Below are positions 7,367-15,907 of a stretch of DNA of 64,000 nt, piece by piece; within the stretch, counting starts at the first letter, position 1, and the number at the start of each line of letters is the position of its first letter. Both the position numbers and the translations under genes were made by a program. This stretch comes from Duganella sacchari (GTDB lineage Bacteria; Pseudomonadota; Gammaproteobacteria; Burkholderiales; Burkholderiaceae_D): contig NZ_FRCX01000001.1 of assembly GCF_900143065.1 (NCBI RefSeq), positions 744,001-808,000 on the forward strand. The letters run 5' to 3'. The notes below the pieces were generated by a model. That model saw nothing but the letters and a program-made list of their open reading frames with translations, ran no database searches and had not been told where the DNA came from.

Positions 7367-10051
7367 GTGGGCATCTCATCTCCCGGTATCGGCTCAAACA
7401 TTCCGGTCGACAGCATCGTCAGCAAGCTGATGGCAGTGGAGTCGGCCCCACTGGCGGACTTCGACAAGAAGTCGGCGAGCTATCTGGCGCAAGTCTCCGC
7501 TTTTGGCAATCTGTCCGGCGCCCTGGGCAGCTTCCAGTCCTCGCTGTCCGGCCTGACCTCGCTGTCTAGTTTCCAGACCCGCACCGCCACGCCTGGCGAC
7601 GCCTCCATCCTGACCGCCACGGCAGGCGGCGACGCCTTGCCAGGCAACTATCGCATCAACGTCACCCAGGTGGCCCAGGCGCAAACGCTGGCTTCCAACG
7701 GTTACAAGAGCACCACGGCCGCAATCGGCCTGGGCGCCAAGACCACGATTAACTTCGCGCTCGGCACGGTCAGCGGCGGCACTTTCGGCATCACGGGCAC
7801 CCAGCTTGGCGCCAGCCTCAACACCAGCGGCCTGACCCCGGGTTCGCTGTCGATCAACAATACGGCCATCGCCACCGACGGCAGCACGCGCAGCGCACGC
7901 CTGCTGGCGGACGCCATCAACGCCAAAAGCACCACCACCGGCGTCTCGGCCAAGGCCGCGACCACCGCCACCAGCGCCACCCTGTTTGGCAGCGGCGGCG
8001 CCTCGACCTTTGGCAATGTGGACACCAGCGGCGGCGGCACCTACAGCCTGTCGGTGGGCGGCGTGGAAATTGCCATCCAGCAAACCGGCGTGGCCGGCGG
8101 CAGCGGCGTCAGCGCCGCCTCGCTGGATGCGGCGCTGACCGGCGACACCGCTGTCAAGCGTGCGCTGGCGGACGCCAACATCACGGTGTCCGGTACGGTG
8201 GCCGGCGGCGACCTGCAATTCAAGAATGCCGACGGCAACAACATCGCCATCACCGAAACCGTCACGGGCGCCGTCAACGGCGGCATCGGCAACAGCGGCA
8301 CCGCCAACATCGGCTCCAACACCACCGCCATCGGCTCGATCTCGCTGATTTCAGCCGACGGCAGCCCGATCACCGTGGGCGGCACCAATCCGGCCGGCGC
8401 CGGACTCACGGCCGGCACCGGCGGCGCCTATCTGGACGCCAGCTTTGCAGCCGACTCCAGCCGCACCAGCGGCAACATCGTGATCGACAGCTCCAACAAT
8501 ACCCTGCAGGGCATCGTGGCCGCGATCAACAAAGGCAATTTCGGCGTCACCGCCAGCATTGTTTCGGACGGCAGCACCGGCACCAACGCGACCCCAAACC
8601 ACCTGATCCTGACCTCGAGCGCCACCGGCGCCACCTCGACCATGAAAATCACGCTGTCGGGCACCGGCGGCAATCCGGCGGACCCGGCACTGTCGGCCCT
8701 GCTGGGCTATGATCCGGGCGGCACCCAAAGCCTGTCGCAAAAAGCCGCGGCAGCCGACACCAAGGCCACCGTCAACGGCATTGCGGTGACCAGCCCCAGC
8801 GCCGGCATCAGCGGCGCGATTCCGGGTGTCACCATCAGCGCCCTCAAGGCGGGTGCGACCTCGCTGAGCGTGGCCACCGACAGCACTTCGCTGACCAGCG
8901 CGGTGAACGGCTTCGTCAAGGCATATAACGACCTGAATGGCCAGATCACCCAGCTCGGTGGCTACAACGCTGATACCAAGACCGGCGGCCCGCTGCTGGG
9001 TGATTCCACGCTGCGCAATCTGCAATCGTCGATCCGCCGCCAACTGTCGAGTTCGATTACCGGCCTGCAAGGCACCTCGCTGACCAATCTGTCGCAGCTT
9101 GGTATTTCCTTCCAAAAAGACGGCACTTTGCAGCTCGATACCAGCAAGCTGCAAAATGCGATCAACACCAAGTTCAACGACATACCGGGCCTGTTTGCGG
9201 CAGTGGGCCGTGGCACTGACCCCGATGTCAAGTTCGTCAGCTCCACCAGCAAAACCCAGGCCGGCGACTTCAACGTCGATATCAGCCAGCTGGCCACCAA
9301 GGGCACGCTCGCGGGCGACCTGGTGCTGCCAGCGGAAACCACCATCGACCCCGATACCACCTGGACCGTGACGCTGAACGACACCAAGCCGTCCACGCTG
9401 TCGAATACCGCCTCGATTTCCCTGCCGGCCGGCAACTACAACCCGAGCCAGCTGGCCACCATGCTGCAATCGGCCGTCAATGGCGTGAGCGCATTCTCCA
9501 CCGCCGGCGCCACCGTGACGGCCACCGTGGGCGATGATGGCAAGCTGTCGCTGACCTCGACGCGCTACGGTTCCAAGTCCAACATCCACGTCAGCAGCGC
9601 CACCGGCACTGCGGTATCGGCCGTGTTTGGCGGCGGCGCCTCGGTGGATGGCGTGGACGTGACGGGCACCATCGGCGGCTACACCGCCACCGGCGACGGC
9701 CAGACACTGACCGGCTCGCCAGGCGCCCCGGTTGATGGCCTCAAGCTCACGATTACCGGCGACAGTATCGGCTCGCGCGGCAGCTTTGGCTTCTCGCAAG
9801 GCTACGCCTACCAGCTCAACACGCTGGCCGCGGGCTTCCTCGGGACCAGCGGCACAATCGCCAGCCGCACCACCGGCTTGAACAATTCCGTCAAGGACAT
9901 CACCAAGCAGCGCGACGCGTTCAGCGCCCGCCTGGTCGATGTCGAAGCGCGTTACCGCAAGCAGTACTCGGCACTCGATACCACGATTGCCAGCATGAAT
10001 ACCACCCAGTCATTCTTGACGCAGCAATTTGCGGCCCTGGCCAAGTCCTGA
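7367..10051 (+). CDS. fliD: Flagellar filament cap protein FliD (enlarged)
   Basis: The cap protein (HAP2) folds flagellin onto the filament tip. The start is taken as GTG 7367: CAGGAG lies at a good distance, the predicted sigma28 promoter lies just upstream, and MGISSPGIGSNIPVDSIVSKLMAVE is a normal FliD N-terminus. An ATG 30 codons earlier (7277) would lie upstream of the promoter. The protein has 894 residues against roughly 450-500 in common homologues. The N-terminal domain (about 1-110) and C-terminal domain (about 485-640 and 800-894, ending in a coiled coil) are recognisable. The extra mass is Gly/Thr/Ser-rich beta-type sequence between them, plus an insertion within the C-terminal half (about 640-790). 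Confidence 0.94.
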   Translation: MGISSPGIGSNIPVDSIVSKLMAVESAPLADFDKKSASYLAQVSAFGNLSGALGSFQSSLSGLTSLSSFQTRTATPGDASILTATAGGDALPGNYRINVTQVAQAQTLASNGYKSTTAAIGLGAKTTINFALGTVSGGTFGITGTQLGASLNTSGLTPGSLSINNTAIATDGSTRSARLLADAINAKSTTTGVSAKAATTATSATLFGSGGASTFGNVDTSGGGTYSLSVGGVEIAIQQTGVAGGSGVSAASLDAALTGDTAVKRALADANITVSGTVAGGDLQFKNADGNNIAITETVTGAVNGGIGNSGTANIGSNTTAIGSISLISADGSPITVGGTNPAGAGLTAGTGGAYLDASFAADSSRTSGNIVIDSSNNTLQGIVAAINKGNFGVTASIVSDGSTGTNATPNHLILTSSATGATSTMKITLSGTGGNPADPALSALLGYDPGGTQSLSQKAAAADTKATVNGIAVTSPSAGISGAIPGVTISALKAGATSLSVATDSTSLTSAVNGFVKAYNDLNGQITQLGGYNADTKTGGPLLGDSTLRNLQSSIRRQLSSSITGLQGTSLTNLSQLGISFQKDGTLQLDTSKLQNAINTKFNDIPGLFAAVGRGTDPDVKFVSSTSKTQAGDFNVDISQLATKGTLAGDLVLPAETTIDPDTTWTVTLNDTKPSTLSNTASISLPAGNYNPSQLATMLQSAVNGVSAFSTAGATVTATVGDDGKLSLTSTRYGSKSNIHVSSATGTAVSAVFGGGASVDGVDVTGTIGGYTATGDGQTLTGSPGAPVDGLKLTITGDSIGSRGSFGFSQGYAYQLNTLAAGFLGTSGTIASRTTGLNNSVKDITKQRDAFSARLVDVEARYRKQYSALDTTIASMNTTQSFLTQQFAALAKS

Positions 10052-10079
10052 CCGCAAGCGCATTATTAGGAGATAAAGT

Positions 10080-10517
10080 ATGTTCGGATCTCGACAAACT
10101 GGCGTCAATGCCTATGCCAAAGTCGGCATGGAAACCGGCGTCGTTGCCGCCAGCCCCCACAAGCTCATCGTCATGCTGTTTGACGGCGCCCTGGTGGCGC
10201 TGAGTTCGGCACTGAACGGTTTACGCAGTGGCAATATCGGCGAGAAGGGCAAATCGATCTCCAAGGCCATCATGATTATCGACAGCGGCCTGCGCGCCGC
10301 GCTCGACAAGAAAGCCGGCGGCGAAATCGCCGAAGGCCTCGATGCGCTGTACGAATACATGAGCAGCCGCCTGCTCACGGCCAACCTCAACAACGATGCC
10401 ACGATCATTGAAGAAGTGCAGCGTTTGCTGATCGAGTTGCGCGATGCCTGGAACGCCATCGCCGACACCCCTGCCGCCACCGGCGTCAACCCCACCAACA
10501 ACCTCGCGAGCGCCTGA
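10080..10517 (+). CDS. fliS: Flagellin-specific export chaperone FliS
   Basis: This 145-residue cytosolic chaperone binds the C-terminal helix of flagellin and prevents early polymerisation. MFGSRQTGVNAYAKVGMETGVVAASPHKLIVMLFDGAL is typical of FliS (Y-x-x-V motif and PHKLI-MLFDG). AGGAGAT precedes the ATG. It lies 28 bases after fliD and 3 bases before fliT. Confidence 0.96.
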   Translation: MFGSRQTGVNAYAKVGMETGVVAASPHKLIVMLFDGALVALSSALNGLRSGNIGEKGKSISKAIMIIDSGLRAALDKKAGGEIAEGLDALYEYMSSRLLTANLNNDATIIEEVQRLLIELRDAWNAIADTPAATGVNPTNNLASA

Positions 10518-10520
10518 TTT

Positions 10521-10850
10521 ATGATGACGATTCAAGATGTTTTATCCGTGTACGCCGCGATGGCCGACCTGACCGAACAAATGGTGCAGGCCGCCAGCCA
10601 CAGCGACTGGGATACCCTGGTCCTGCTGGAGCAGCGCTGCGCTGCCCACGTGCAAGCCCTGCGCGAGCAAGAACCGCAGCACACCATGAGCGGCGCCGAC
10701 CGCGAGCGCAAGATTGAACTCATCCGTCAGATGCTGAACGCCGATCGCCAGATCCGCGACCTGACCATGCCATGGATGGCCCAGCTGTCCAAACTGATCA
10801 ACGCCACCGGTACTGAACGGCGCATCGTCACCGCCTACGGTAGCGTCTAA
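10521..10850 (+). CDS. fliT: Flagellar protein FliT
   Basis: This short helical protein of 109 residues lies directly after fliS. In the family it is the export chaperone for FliD and, in enterics, an inhibitor of FlhDC. The sequence (residues 5-60) has the W-D-x-L-x-x-LE pattern (DWDTLVLLEQRCAA) seen in beta-proteobacterial FliT. Sequence conservation in the family is low, so the call rests partly on position. Confidence 0.82.
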   Translation: MMTIQDVLSVYAAMADLTEQMVQAASHSDWDTLVLLEQRCAAHVQALREQEPQHTMSGADRERKIELIRQMLNADRQIRDLTMPWMAQLSKLINATGTERRIVTAYGSV

Positions 10851-10864
10851 AGCAGGCGCGCGCC

Positions 10865-12409
10865 ATGATGCCGCGCCTGGACGCCGCAGTCATCACGCCG
10901 GTCAATCCGGCTGATGGCGCTGGCGCCGGCCTGCCGATCGGCGATGGCCGCCAGGCGGCCCTGCAGCGCGTGCTGCAAAACCTGGTCGGCCAGACCGTGC
11001 CGGCCGAAGTACTGTCCAAACTCAAGGATGGCAGCTATCTGGTGCGGGTGGCCGACAACGCCGTACGCATGATGCTGCCGGGCGATACGCAAGTGGGCAG
11101 CAACGTGCCGCTGACCGTGCTCAGCGCCCAGCCGCGTCCCACCTTCCAGCTCGGCAATACGCCGCCGGGCAGCGCACCGACCCTGCTGTACACCGAAGGC
11201 GGCGCCACCGAGGGCGGCGACGCCACCACCTTGCCGTCTCAGGGCAGCGCCGTGTACGTGCCGGGCAGCGGCAAGCCCGCCACCGGCGCCCCCCCCGGCA
11301 CGCCTGCGCAGCCGGGGACGCCAGCCACGGGCGCCGGTACGGACGGTGCGGCCGAAGGGGAAGCGATTCCCGGCCAGGCCCGGCCCGGCGGCGCCAGCGG
11401 CACGCCAGCGCCCGCTACCGATGCGCGCCCCGGCCTGCCGACCGGTGCGCCCGCAGGTGGTGAAGCGGCGGATGCCGCGCCGGCCACGCCAGGCCGCCCC
11501 GCCGCTGGTGCGGGCACCGCCACCCCGAATCCCGCGACCGCGCTGGCGACGCCAGCGGGCCAGGCACAGGCATCGGCCGCCGCCGCACTGGCCACCGGCA
11601 CCGCCGTGCCGGCCGACGCCGTCAAACCGCAAAGCCTGGCCGCCACACTGCTGGGCAAAGCGCCGCTGACGCCAGCCAACGAACTGCCCGACCTCAGCCC
11701 CAACACGCCGCAAGCCACACTGAGCAACGCCGCGCGCGTGCTGACCTCCATCCTCAGCACCACCGCGCAGGCCGGACAGGCAGCGCAAGTGGCGCTGATC
11801 GGCAAGAGCGCGCTGTTTGGCAGTGCCGCGCCGGACACCGCCGAACTCGCGCAAAAACTGCACGACACCATCTCCAAAAGCGGTCTGTTCTACGAATCGC
11901 ATGTGGCCGAATGGGCCAAGGGCGAGCGTCCGCTGGCCGACCTGATGCGCGAGCCGCAAATGCAGCGCCTGCTCCAGCAAGGCAATGACAGTGCTGCACG
12001 CGCCGCCACCAGCGGCCCCGACCTCAGCGCCGCACAGATGATCAACCAGCAGTTGCACACCCAGGAACAACATCGCGTGCTGTGGCAAGGCCAGGCCTGG
12101 CCGGGCCAGGACATGCAGTGGGAAGTGCGGCGCGACGAGCGCGAAGGCCAGCAGGGCGGCGGCGACAGCGATGCCGAGCCGGAACAGGTCTGGCGCAGCG
12201 GCGTGCGTTTCCGCCTGCCGACGCTGGGCGCCGTCTCGGCCGCCGTGACGCTGATCGGCGACCAGGTCCACATCCAGGTCCAGACCGACACCGACAACAG
12301 CGCCACCACCTTGCGCGCCTATGCCGGCCAGCTGGAGAACGCCATGGCTGCGGCGGGCGCCCAGCTGTCCTCGCTGACCATCCGCCAGGAGAGCGACCAT
12401 GACGGATGA
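10865..12409 (+). CDS. Second FliK-like protein (hook-length-control C-terminal domain)
   Basis: The protein has 514 residues. The first ~100 are structured (IGDGRQAALQRVLQNLVGQ, then LKDGSYLVRVADN). Residues about 125-260 are a Pro/Ala/Gly/Thr-rich linker. The C-terminal ~110 residues (about 395-510) look like a FliK C-terminal/Flg_hook domain: WQGQAWPGQDMQWEV, then RLPTLGAVSAAVTLIGDQVHI, then a helix LRAYAGQLENAMAAAGAQL. It overlaps the next gene, an orphan FlhB C-terminal domain, by 11 bases, the same partnership as FliK with FlhB. The canonical fliK is at 19553, so this is a paralogue. Its role is unknown; a function in substrate switching is inference. Confidence 0.78.
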   Translation: MMPRLDAAVITPVNPADGAGAGLPIGDGRQAALQRVLQNLVGQTVPAEVLSKLKDGSYLVRVADNAVRMMLPGDTQVGSNVPLTVLSAQPRPTFQLGNTPPGSAPTLLYTEGGATEGGDATTLPSQGSAVYVPGSGKPATGAPPGTPAQPGTPATGAGTDGAAEGEAIPGQARPGGASGTPAPATDARPGLPTGAPAGGEAADAAPATPGRPAAGAGTATPNPATALATPAGQAQASAAAALATGTAVPADAVKPQSLAATLLGKAPLTPANELPDLSPNTPQATLSNAARVLTSILSTTAQAGQAAQVALIGKSALFGSAAPDTAELAQKLHDTISKSGLFYESHVAEWAKGERPLADLMREPQMQRLLQQGNDSAARAATSGPDLSAAQMINQQLHTQEQHRVLWQGQAWPGQDMQWEVRRDEREGQQGGGDSDAEPEQVWRSGVRFRLPTLGAVSAAVTLIGDQVHIQVQTDTDNSATTLRAYAGQLENAMAAAGAQLSSLTIRQESDHDG

Positions 12410-12731
12410 GGCGCCACGCAAGCCCATGCAGCAGGCCGTCGCACTGGCCTACGACACCGGCAAACCCGCGCCCAAGGTCGTGGCCAAGGGGCGCGGCCTG
12501 GTCGCCGATCAGATCATCCACGTGGCCAAAGAGGCCGGCGTGGCCATCCACGAGTCGAAGGAGCTTGTTTCTCTGCTCATGGAAGTTGATCTTGACCAAC
12601 AAATTCCGCCGATACTCTATCGTACAATTGCGGAACTATTGGCCTGGCTATATCATATTGAAGCAGCGCAAAAATCTGGTTCGCCGTTACCTCCGGCGCC
12701 GGACACCAGCATCCCCTTGACCGAAATTTGA
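12399..12731 (+). CDS. Orphan FlhB cytoplasmic-domain protein (FlhX-like)
   Basis: The protein has 110 residues and no membrane segments. It aligns with the part of FlhB just after the autocleavage site: AVALAYDTGKPAPKVVAKG here against AVALKYNDNMRGAPKVVAKG in FlhB at 57571, followed by HVAKEAGVAIHESKELVSLL and IPPILYRTIAELLAWLYHIE. The NPTH cleavage motif itself is absent, so it resembles the released FlhB-CC fragment. In bacteria that have such proteins (YlqH/FlhX type) they can stand in for that fragment. The start overlaps the FliK-like gene, indicating translational coupling. Confidence 0.85.
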   Translation: MTDEAPRKPMQQAVALAYDTGKPAPKVVAKGRGLVADQIIHVAKEAGVAIHESKELVSLLMEVDLDQQIPPILYRTIAELLAWLYHIEAAQKSGSPLPPAPDTSIPLTEI

Positions 12732-12747
12732 CCTTCATTGGCTTTAG

Positions 12748-13506
12748 ATGTACCCACACTTTCAGGATGCGGAATTGGAAAACTGGCACGATTTTGAAGT
12801 CGAATCACGGCGGGAGATTTTTGCCCTGTTGCGAGGTATCGGCGAAAAAAACCAGTTGATACGCATGCTGATCCAGGGCGAGGCGGATGTGTGCGTGACC
12901 TCGATCCTGGAAGTGGACGACGCCAGCAACATCGTCTACCTCGACTGTTCCATCGACCAGGAGCAGAACAAGCGCATCCTGGCCTCGCGCCGGCTGTCGT
13001 TTGAAACCACGCTGGACAAGGTACGCATCCTGTTTGCGGCCGACCAGATCGAGGCAACCACGTTTGAAGGCAATCCCGCGTTCAAGATCCCCTTCCCTGC
13101 CACGCTGATCCGTTTGCAGCGCCGCGAGTATTACCGCATCGCCACGCCGGTCACCAACCCGGTGCGCGTACAGATCCAGCTGCCAGCCGAACTGGGCGGC
13201 CCGACCACCTTCCCGCTGGCCGACATCAGCTGCGGCGGCATCGCCATCCTCGACAACAAAATGATCCTGGGCGACGCCATCGGCAAGAACTATGCGGACT
13301 GCCGGATTGATTTGCCGGAAATCGGCCAGGTCACCACCGCGCTGCAAGTCCGCAACTCGCTGGACCTGACGCTGCTGAACAACAAAACCAACCGCCGCCT
13401 GGGCTGCGAATTCGTCAACATTCCGCGCGGCGCACTGTCCGCCGTGCAACGCTTCATCACACGCCTGGAGCGCGAACGCAACGCCCGCATCGCCGGGCTC
13501 AGCTAA
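12748..13506 (+). CDS. ycgR: Flagellar brake protein YcgR (PilZ domain)
   Basis: This 252-residue protein has an N-terminal YcgR domain (about 10-115) and a C-terminal PilZ domain (about 122-240). Both halves of the c-di-GMP-binding signature are present: the RxxxR motif REYYR (126-130) and DISCGG (159-164), matching D-x-S-x-x-G. When bound to c-di-GMP, YcgR interacts with the motor and slows or biases rotation. It is the last gene of the rightward filament cluster and ends at a very long perfect hairpin. The diguanylate cyclase at 3121 is a possible source of ligand. Confidence 0.93.
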   Translation: MYPHFQDAELENWHDFEVESRREIFALLRGIGEKNQLIRMLIQGEADVCVTSILEVDDASNIVYLDCSIDQEQNKRILASRRLSFETTLDKVRILFAADQIEATTFEGNPAFKIPFPATLIRLQRREYYRIATPVTNPVRVQIQLPAELGGPTTFPLADISCGGIAILDNKMILGDAIGKNYADCRIDLPEIGQVTTALQVRNSLDLTLLNNKTNRRLGCEFVNIPRGALSAVQRFITRLERERNARIAGLS

Positions 13507-13509
13507 GAC

Positions 13510-13587
13510 AAGTTCGGGGTCAGTGCCGACATTCGGACATTTCGCGAACGAAATGTCCGAATGTCGGCACTGACCCCGAACTTTTTT
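13510..13587. terminator. 35-bp perfect hairpin between convergent ycgR and fliE
   Basis: Left arm 13510-13544 and right arm 13549-13583 are exact reverse complements, separated by the loop CGAA. On the plus strand a T-run (13582-13587) follows, so it works as a terminator for ycgR. The stem is far longer than termination needs, which suggests a mobile or dispersed palindromic element. Confidence 0.9.
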
Positions 13588-13930
13588 ATACCTGCATATT
13601 CATGATGTCGTGGTAGGCCGACACCAGCTTGTTGCGCACCTGGATCGTGCCCTGGAAGTTGATGCTGGCTTTTTGCTGCGCAATCATCACATCCGACAGG
13701 CTGACCGAGTCGTCGCCCATGGCAAATTTCTTGTTCAGCGTATCGGCCTCGACCTGGCTGGCGTTCACCGCGTCCAGCGACTTCTTCAAGGCATCGGAAA
13801 AGTCGGCCTTCGGCGTGGCCGGCGCTTCGGTCTGGATCACCGGCGGCGTCAGACTGGGCTTTGTGGCGTGCGCTTTCAACTGCGCGATCATGGCCTGGAT
13901 CTGACTGCTGTCAATTCCACCTGTTCTCAT
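13586..13930 (-). CDS. fliE: Flagellar hook-basal body protein FliE
   Basis: FliE is the 114-residue adapter between the MS ring and the proximal rod. The conserved C-terminal half is clear: FSDALKKSLDAVNASQ, then VSLSDVMIAQQKASINFQGTIQVRNKLVSAYHDIMNMQV. It is transcribed away from fliF across a 228-base divergent intergenic region, although in many species fliE leads the fliFGHIJK operon in the same direction. Start at ATG 13930. Confidence 0.96.
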   Translation of the reverse strand: MRTGGIDSSQIQAMIAQLKAHATKPSLTPPVIQTEAPATPKADFSDALKKSLDAVNASQVEADTLNKKFAMGDDSVSLSDVMIAQQKASINFQGTIQVRNKLVSAYHDIMNMQV

Positions 13931-14158
13931 TGCTTACTCCCTTATTATTTCCGCCATGGAATATTTTCCACGGCATAGGCTAGCCTGGCGTTACAATGAC
14001 GCACGGCTTTATCAGTGCTGACAGATTACCAAGTCAGGCACCAGCCGACTGGCAGGAGCAGGACCGTAAACAGCGCGCTGTTCCGGGTATTGAATTTCCA
14101 GATTACAAGCAATAATGGCCGTATTCCTTATAGAACCCTCATTCGGGACCTCACCATC
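13931..14158. other. Divergent fliE/fliF control region
   Basis: These 228 bases must hold promoters for both fliE (leftward) and the fliF operon (rightward). A TACAAT hexamer at 13992-13997 could be a rightward -10 but has no good -35 at 16-18 bases. No convincing sigma54 (GG-N10-GC) or sigma28 site was found. Confidence 0.4.
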
Positions 14159-15907
14159 ATGGCCGTAGCGGAAGAAATCGACAACGACACAGCAGCCGGC
14201 GCAGCAGACGACGGCGCCGAGAAGCTGCCCTTCATCCAGACGCCGATGGGGCGGAATTTCCTGCGTGCCGCAGGCGCCGCCGCGATCGTGGCCGTTCTGC
14301 TGGGGCTGTACCTGTGGAACAAGCCGCCCGAATACGCGGTGCTGTTCTCCAACTACACCGACCGCGACGGCGGCGCCATCACGGCTGAGCTGGACAAGAT
14401 GAACGTCAAGCACAAGTTCTCGGACAATGGCACCGCCATCCTGGTGCCGGCCGAGCAGGTGCATGACATCCGCCTCAAGCTGGCTGCGCAAGGGCTGCCC
14501 AAAGGCGGCAACGTCGGCTTCGAGCTCATGGAAAACCAGAAGCTCGGCGTGTCCCAGTTTGCCGAGCAGGTCAACTACCAGCGCGCGCTCGAAGGCGAGC
14601 TGGCCCGTTCCATCATGTCGCTGGCGCCGGTCGAGAACGCGCGCGTCCACCTGGCATTGCCAAAACCCTCGGTGTTCGTGCGCGACCAGCAGAAACCCAC
14701 CGCCTCGGTGATTGTCACGCTGCACCCCAACCGCATGCTGGACCAGCAGCAAACCGGCGCCATCGTGCACCTGGTGGCGTCCGCTGTGCCGGAATTGCTG
14801 CCGTCCAACGTCAGCGTGGTGGACCAGGCCGGCAATCTGATTTCCGACCAGAACAAGCCTGGCAACGGTGTCAACGCCAAGCTTGACGAGCAGCAGCTCA
14901 AATACGTCAAAGACCTGCAGGCGCAGGTGATCAAGCAGGTTGAATCCATCGTCATCCCTATCGTCGGTGAAGGCAATGTGCGCGCCGAAGCGGTGGCCGA
15001 TGTGGACTTTGCCCAGATCGAGCAGGCGTCTGAAAACTACAAGCCCAACTCGCCGCCGGCCGCCTCGGCCATCCGCAGCCAGCAGAGCAGCGAAACCAGT
15101 GGTGGCGGCGGCAACGCCAATCCGGGCGGGATACCCGGCGCGCTGTCCAACCAGCCGCCCGGCACCGCGACTGCGCCGCTGAACCAGACCGCCCAGGCCA
15201 ACGGCCCCAACGCCCCGGCGCCCGGCACGCCGCCCGGCGCGGTACCGGCCACCGGCGCCAGCGCCAGCCCTAGCCACAAGGAATCGACTACCAATTACGA
15301 AGTCGATAAAACTGTGCGTTACGAGCAACGCGGCATGGGCGGCCTGCGCCGCATGACCGTGGCAGTGGTGGTCAACTATAAGCGCATCATCGATAAGAAC
15401 GGCAAAGTATCGGTAAAAGCCTATACTCCTGAAGAGATGGCCAAGATCAATGATCTGGTCAAACAGGCCATGGGCTACAACCAGGACCGTGGCGACGCCA
15501 TCAGCGTGGCCAACTCGCCATTCGATGGCGTCGACAAACCCTACGAGGCGCCGCCGGAATGGTGGAAAGATCCTGCCAACTTGCCATTGGCCAAGGATCT
15601 GGCAAAATTCCTGATTACCGCCCTGATCCTGCTCTACATCGTGCTGCGCATCGTGCGTCCGATGATGCGTCCGGTGTTCAAGAAAATCGACGAGATCAAT
15701 GCACCGGAGCCGGAACCGGAAGTGCCGGAAGAAGAGATCGAAGAGGGACCCGACGAAGCGCTCATCGCCGAAGAGGCCTTGCGCAAAATGGAAGAAAATA
15801 CTGCCCGCGGCTACCGCGAAAATCTGGCCATGGCCAAGAAACTGGCAGTCGAAGACCCCCGCATTGTGGCCAACGTGATCAAGGATTGGATAGGCGCAAA
15901 TGACTGA
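14159..15907 (+). CDS. fliF: Flagellar MS-ring protein FliF
   Basis: Start placed at ATG 14159 (MAVAEEIDND, 582 residues); a 48-codon longer frame exists but has no FliF-like sequence. Transmembrane segment 1 is at about 36-56 (LRAAGAAAIVAVLLGLYLW). The YscJ-type ring-building motifs follow (about 57-230), then the FliF C-terminal domain with a Pro/Gly/Ala-rich low-complexity stretch (about 305-375). Transmembrane segment 2 is at about 484-505. The acidic tail and the FliG-binding C-terminus (AMAKKLAVEDPRIVANVIKDW) complete it. It overlaps fliG by 8 bases. Confidence 0.96.
   Translation: MAVAEEIDNDTAAGAADDGAEKLPFIQTPMGRNFLRAAGAAAIVAVLLGLYLWNKPPEYAVLFSNYTDRDGGAITAELDKMNVKHKFSDNGTAILVPAEQVHDIRLKLAAQGLPKGGNVGFELMENQKLGVSQFAEQVNYQRALEGELARSIMSLAPVENARVHLALPKPSVFVRDQQKPTASVIVTLHPNRMLDQQQTGAIVHLVASAVPELLPSNVSVVDQAGNLISDQNKPGNGVNAKLDEQQLKYVKDLQAQVIKQVESIVIPIVGEGNVRAEAVADVDFAQIEQASENYKPNSPPAASAIRSQQSSETSGGGGNANPGGIPGALSNQPPGTATAPLNQTAQANGPNAPAPGTPPGAVPATGASASPSHKESTTNYEVDKTVRYEQRGMGGLRRMTVAVVVNYKRIIDKNGKVSVKAYTPEEMAKINDLVKQAMGYNQDRGDAISVANSPFDGVDKPYEAPPEWWKDPANLPLAKDLAKFLITALILLYIVLRIVRPMMRPVFKKIDEINAPEPEPEVPEEEIEEGPDEALIAEEALRKMEENTARGYRENLAMAKKLAVEDPRIVANVIKDWIGAND

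Noticed and set aside
14015..14158. 48-codon N-terminal extension of FliF
   Set aside because: The added residues do not resemble FliF and the sequence is better explained as the intergenic control region.
13931..14158. Sigma54 promoter for the fliF operon
   Set aside because: TGGCC near 14114 lacks a GC element at the required 10-base spacing.
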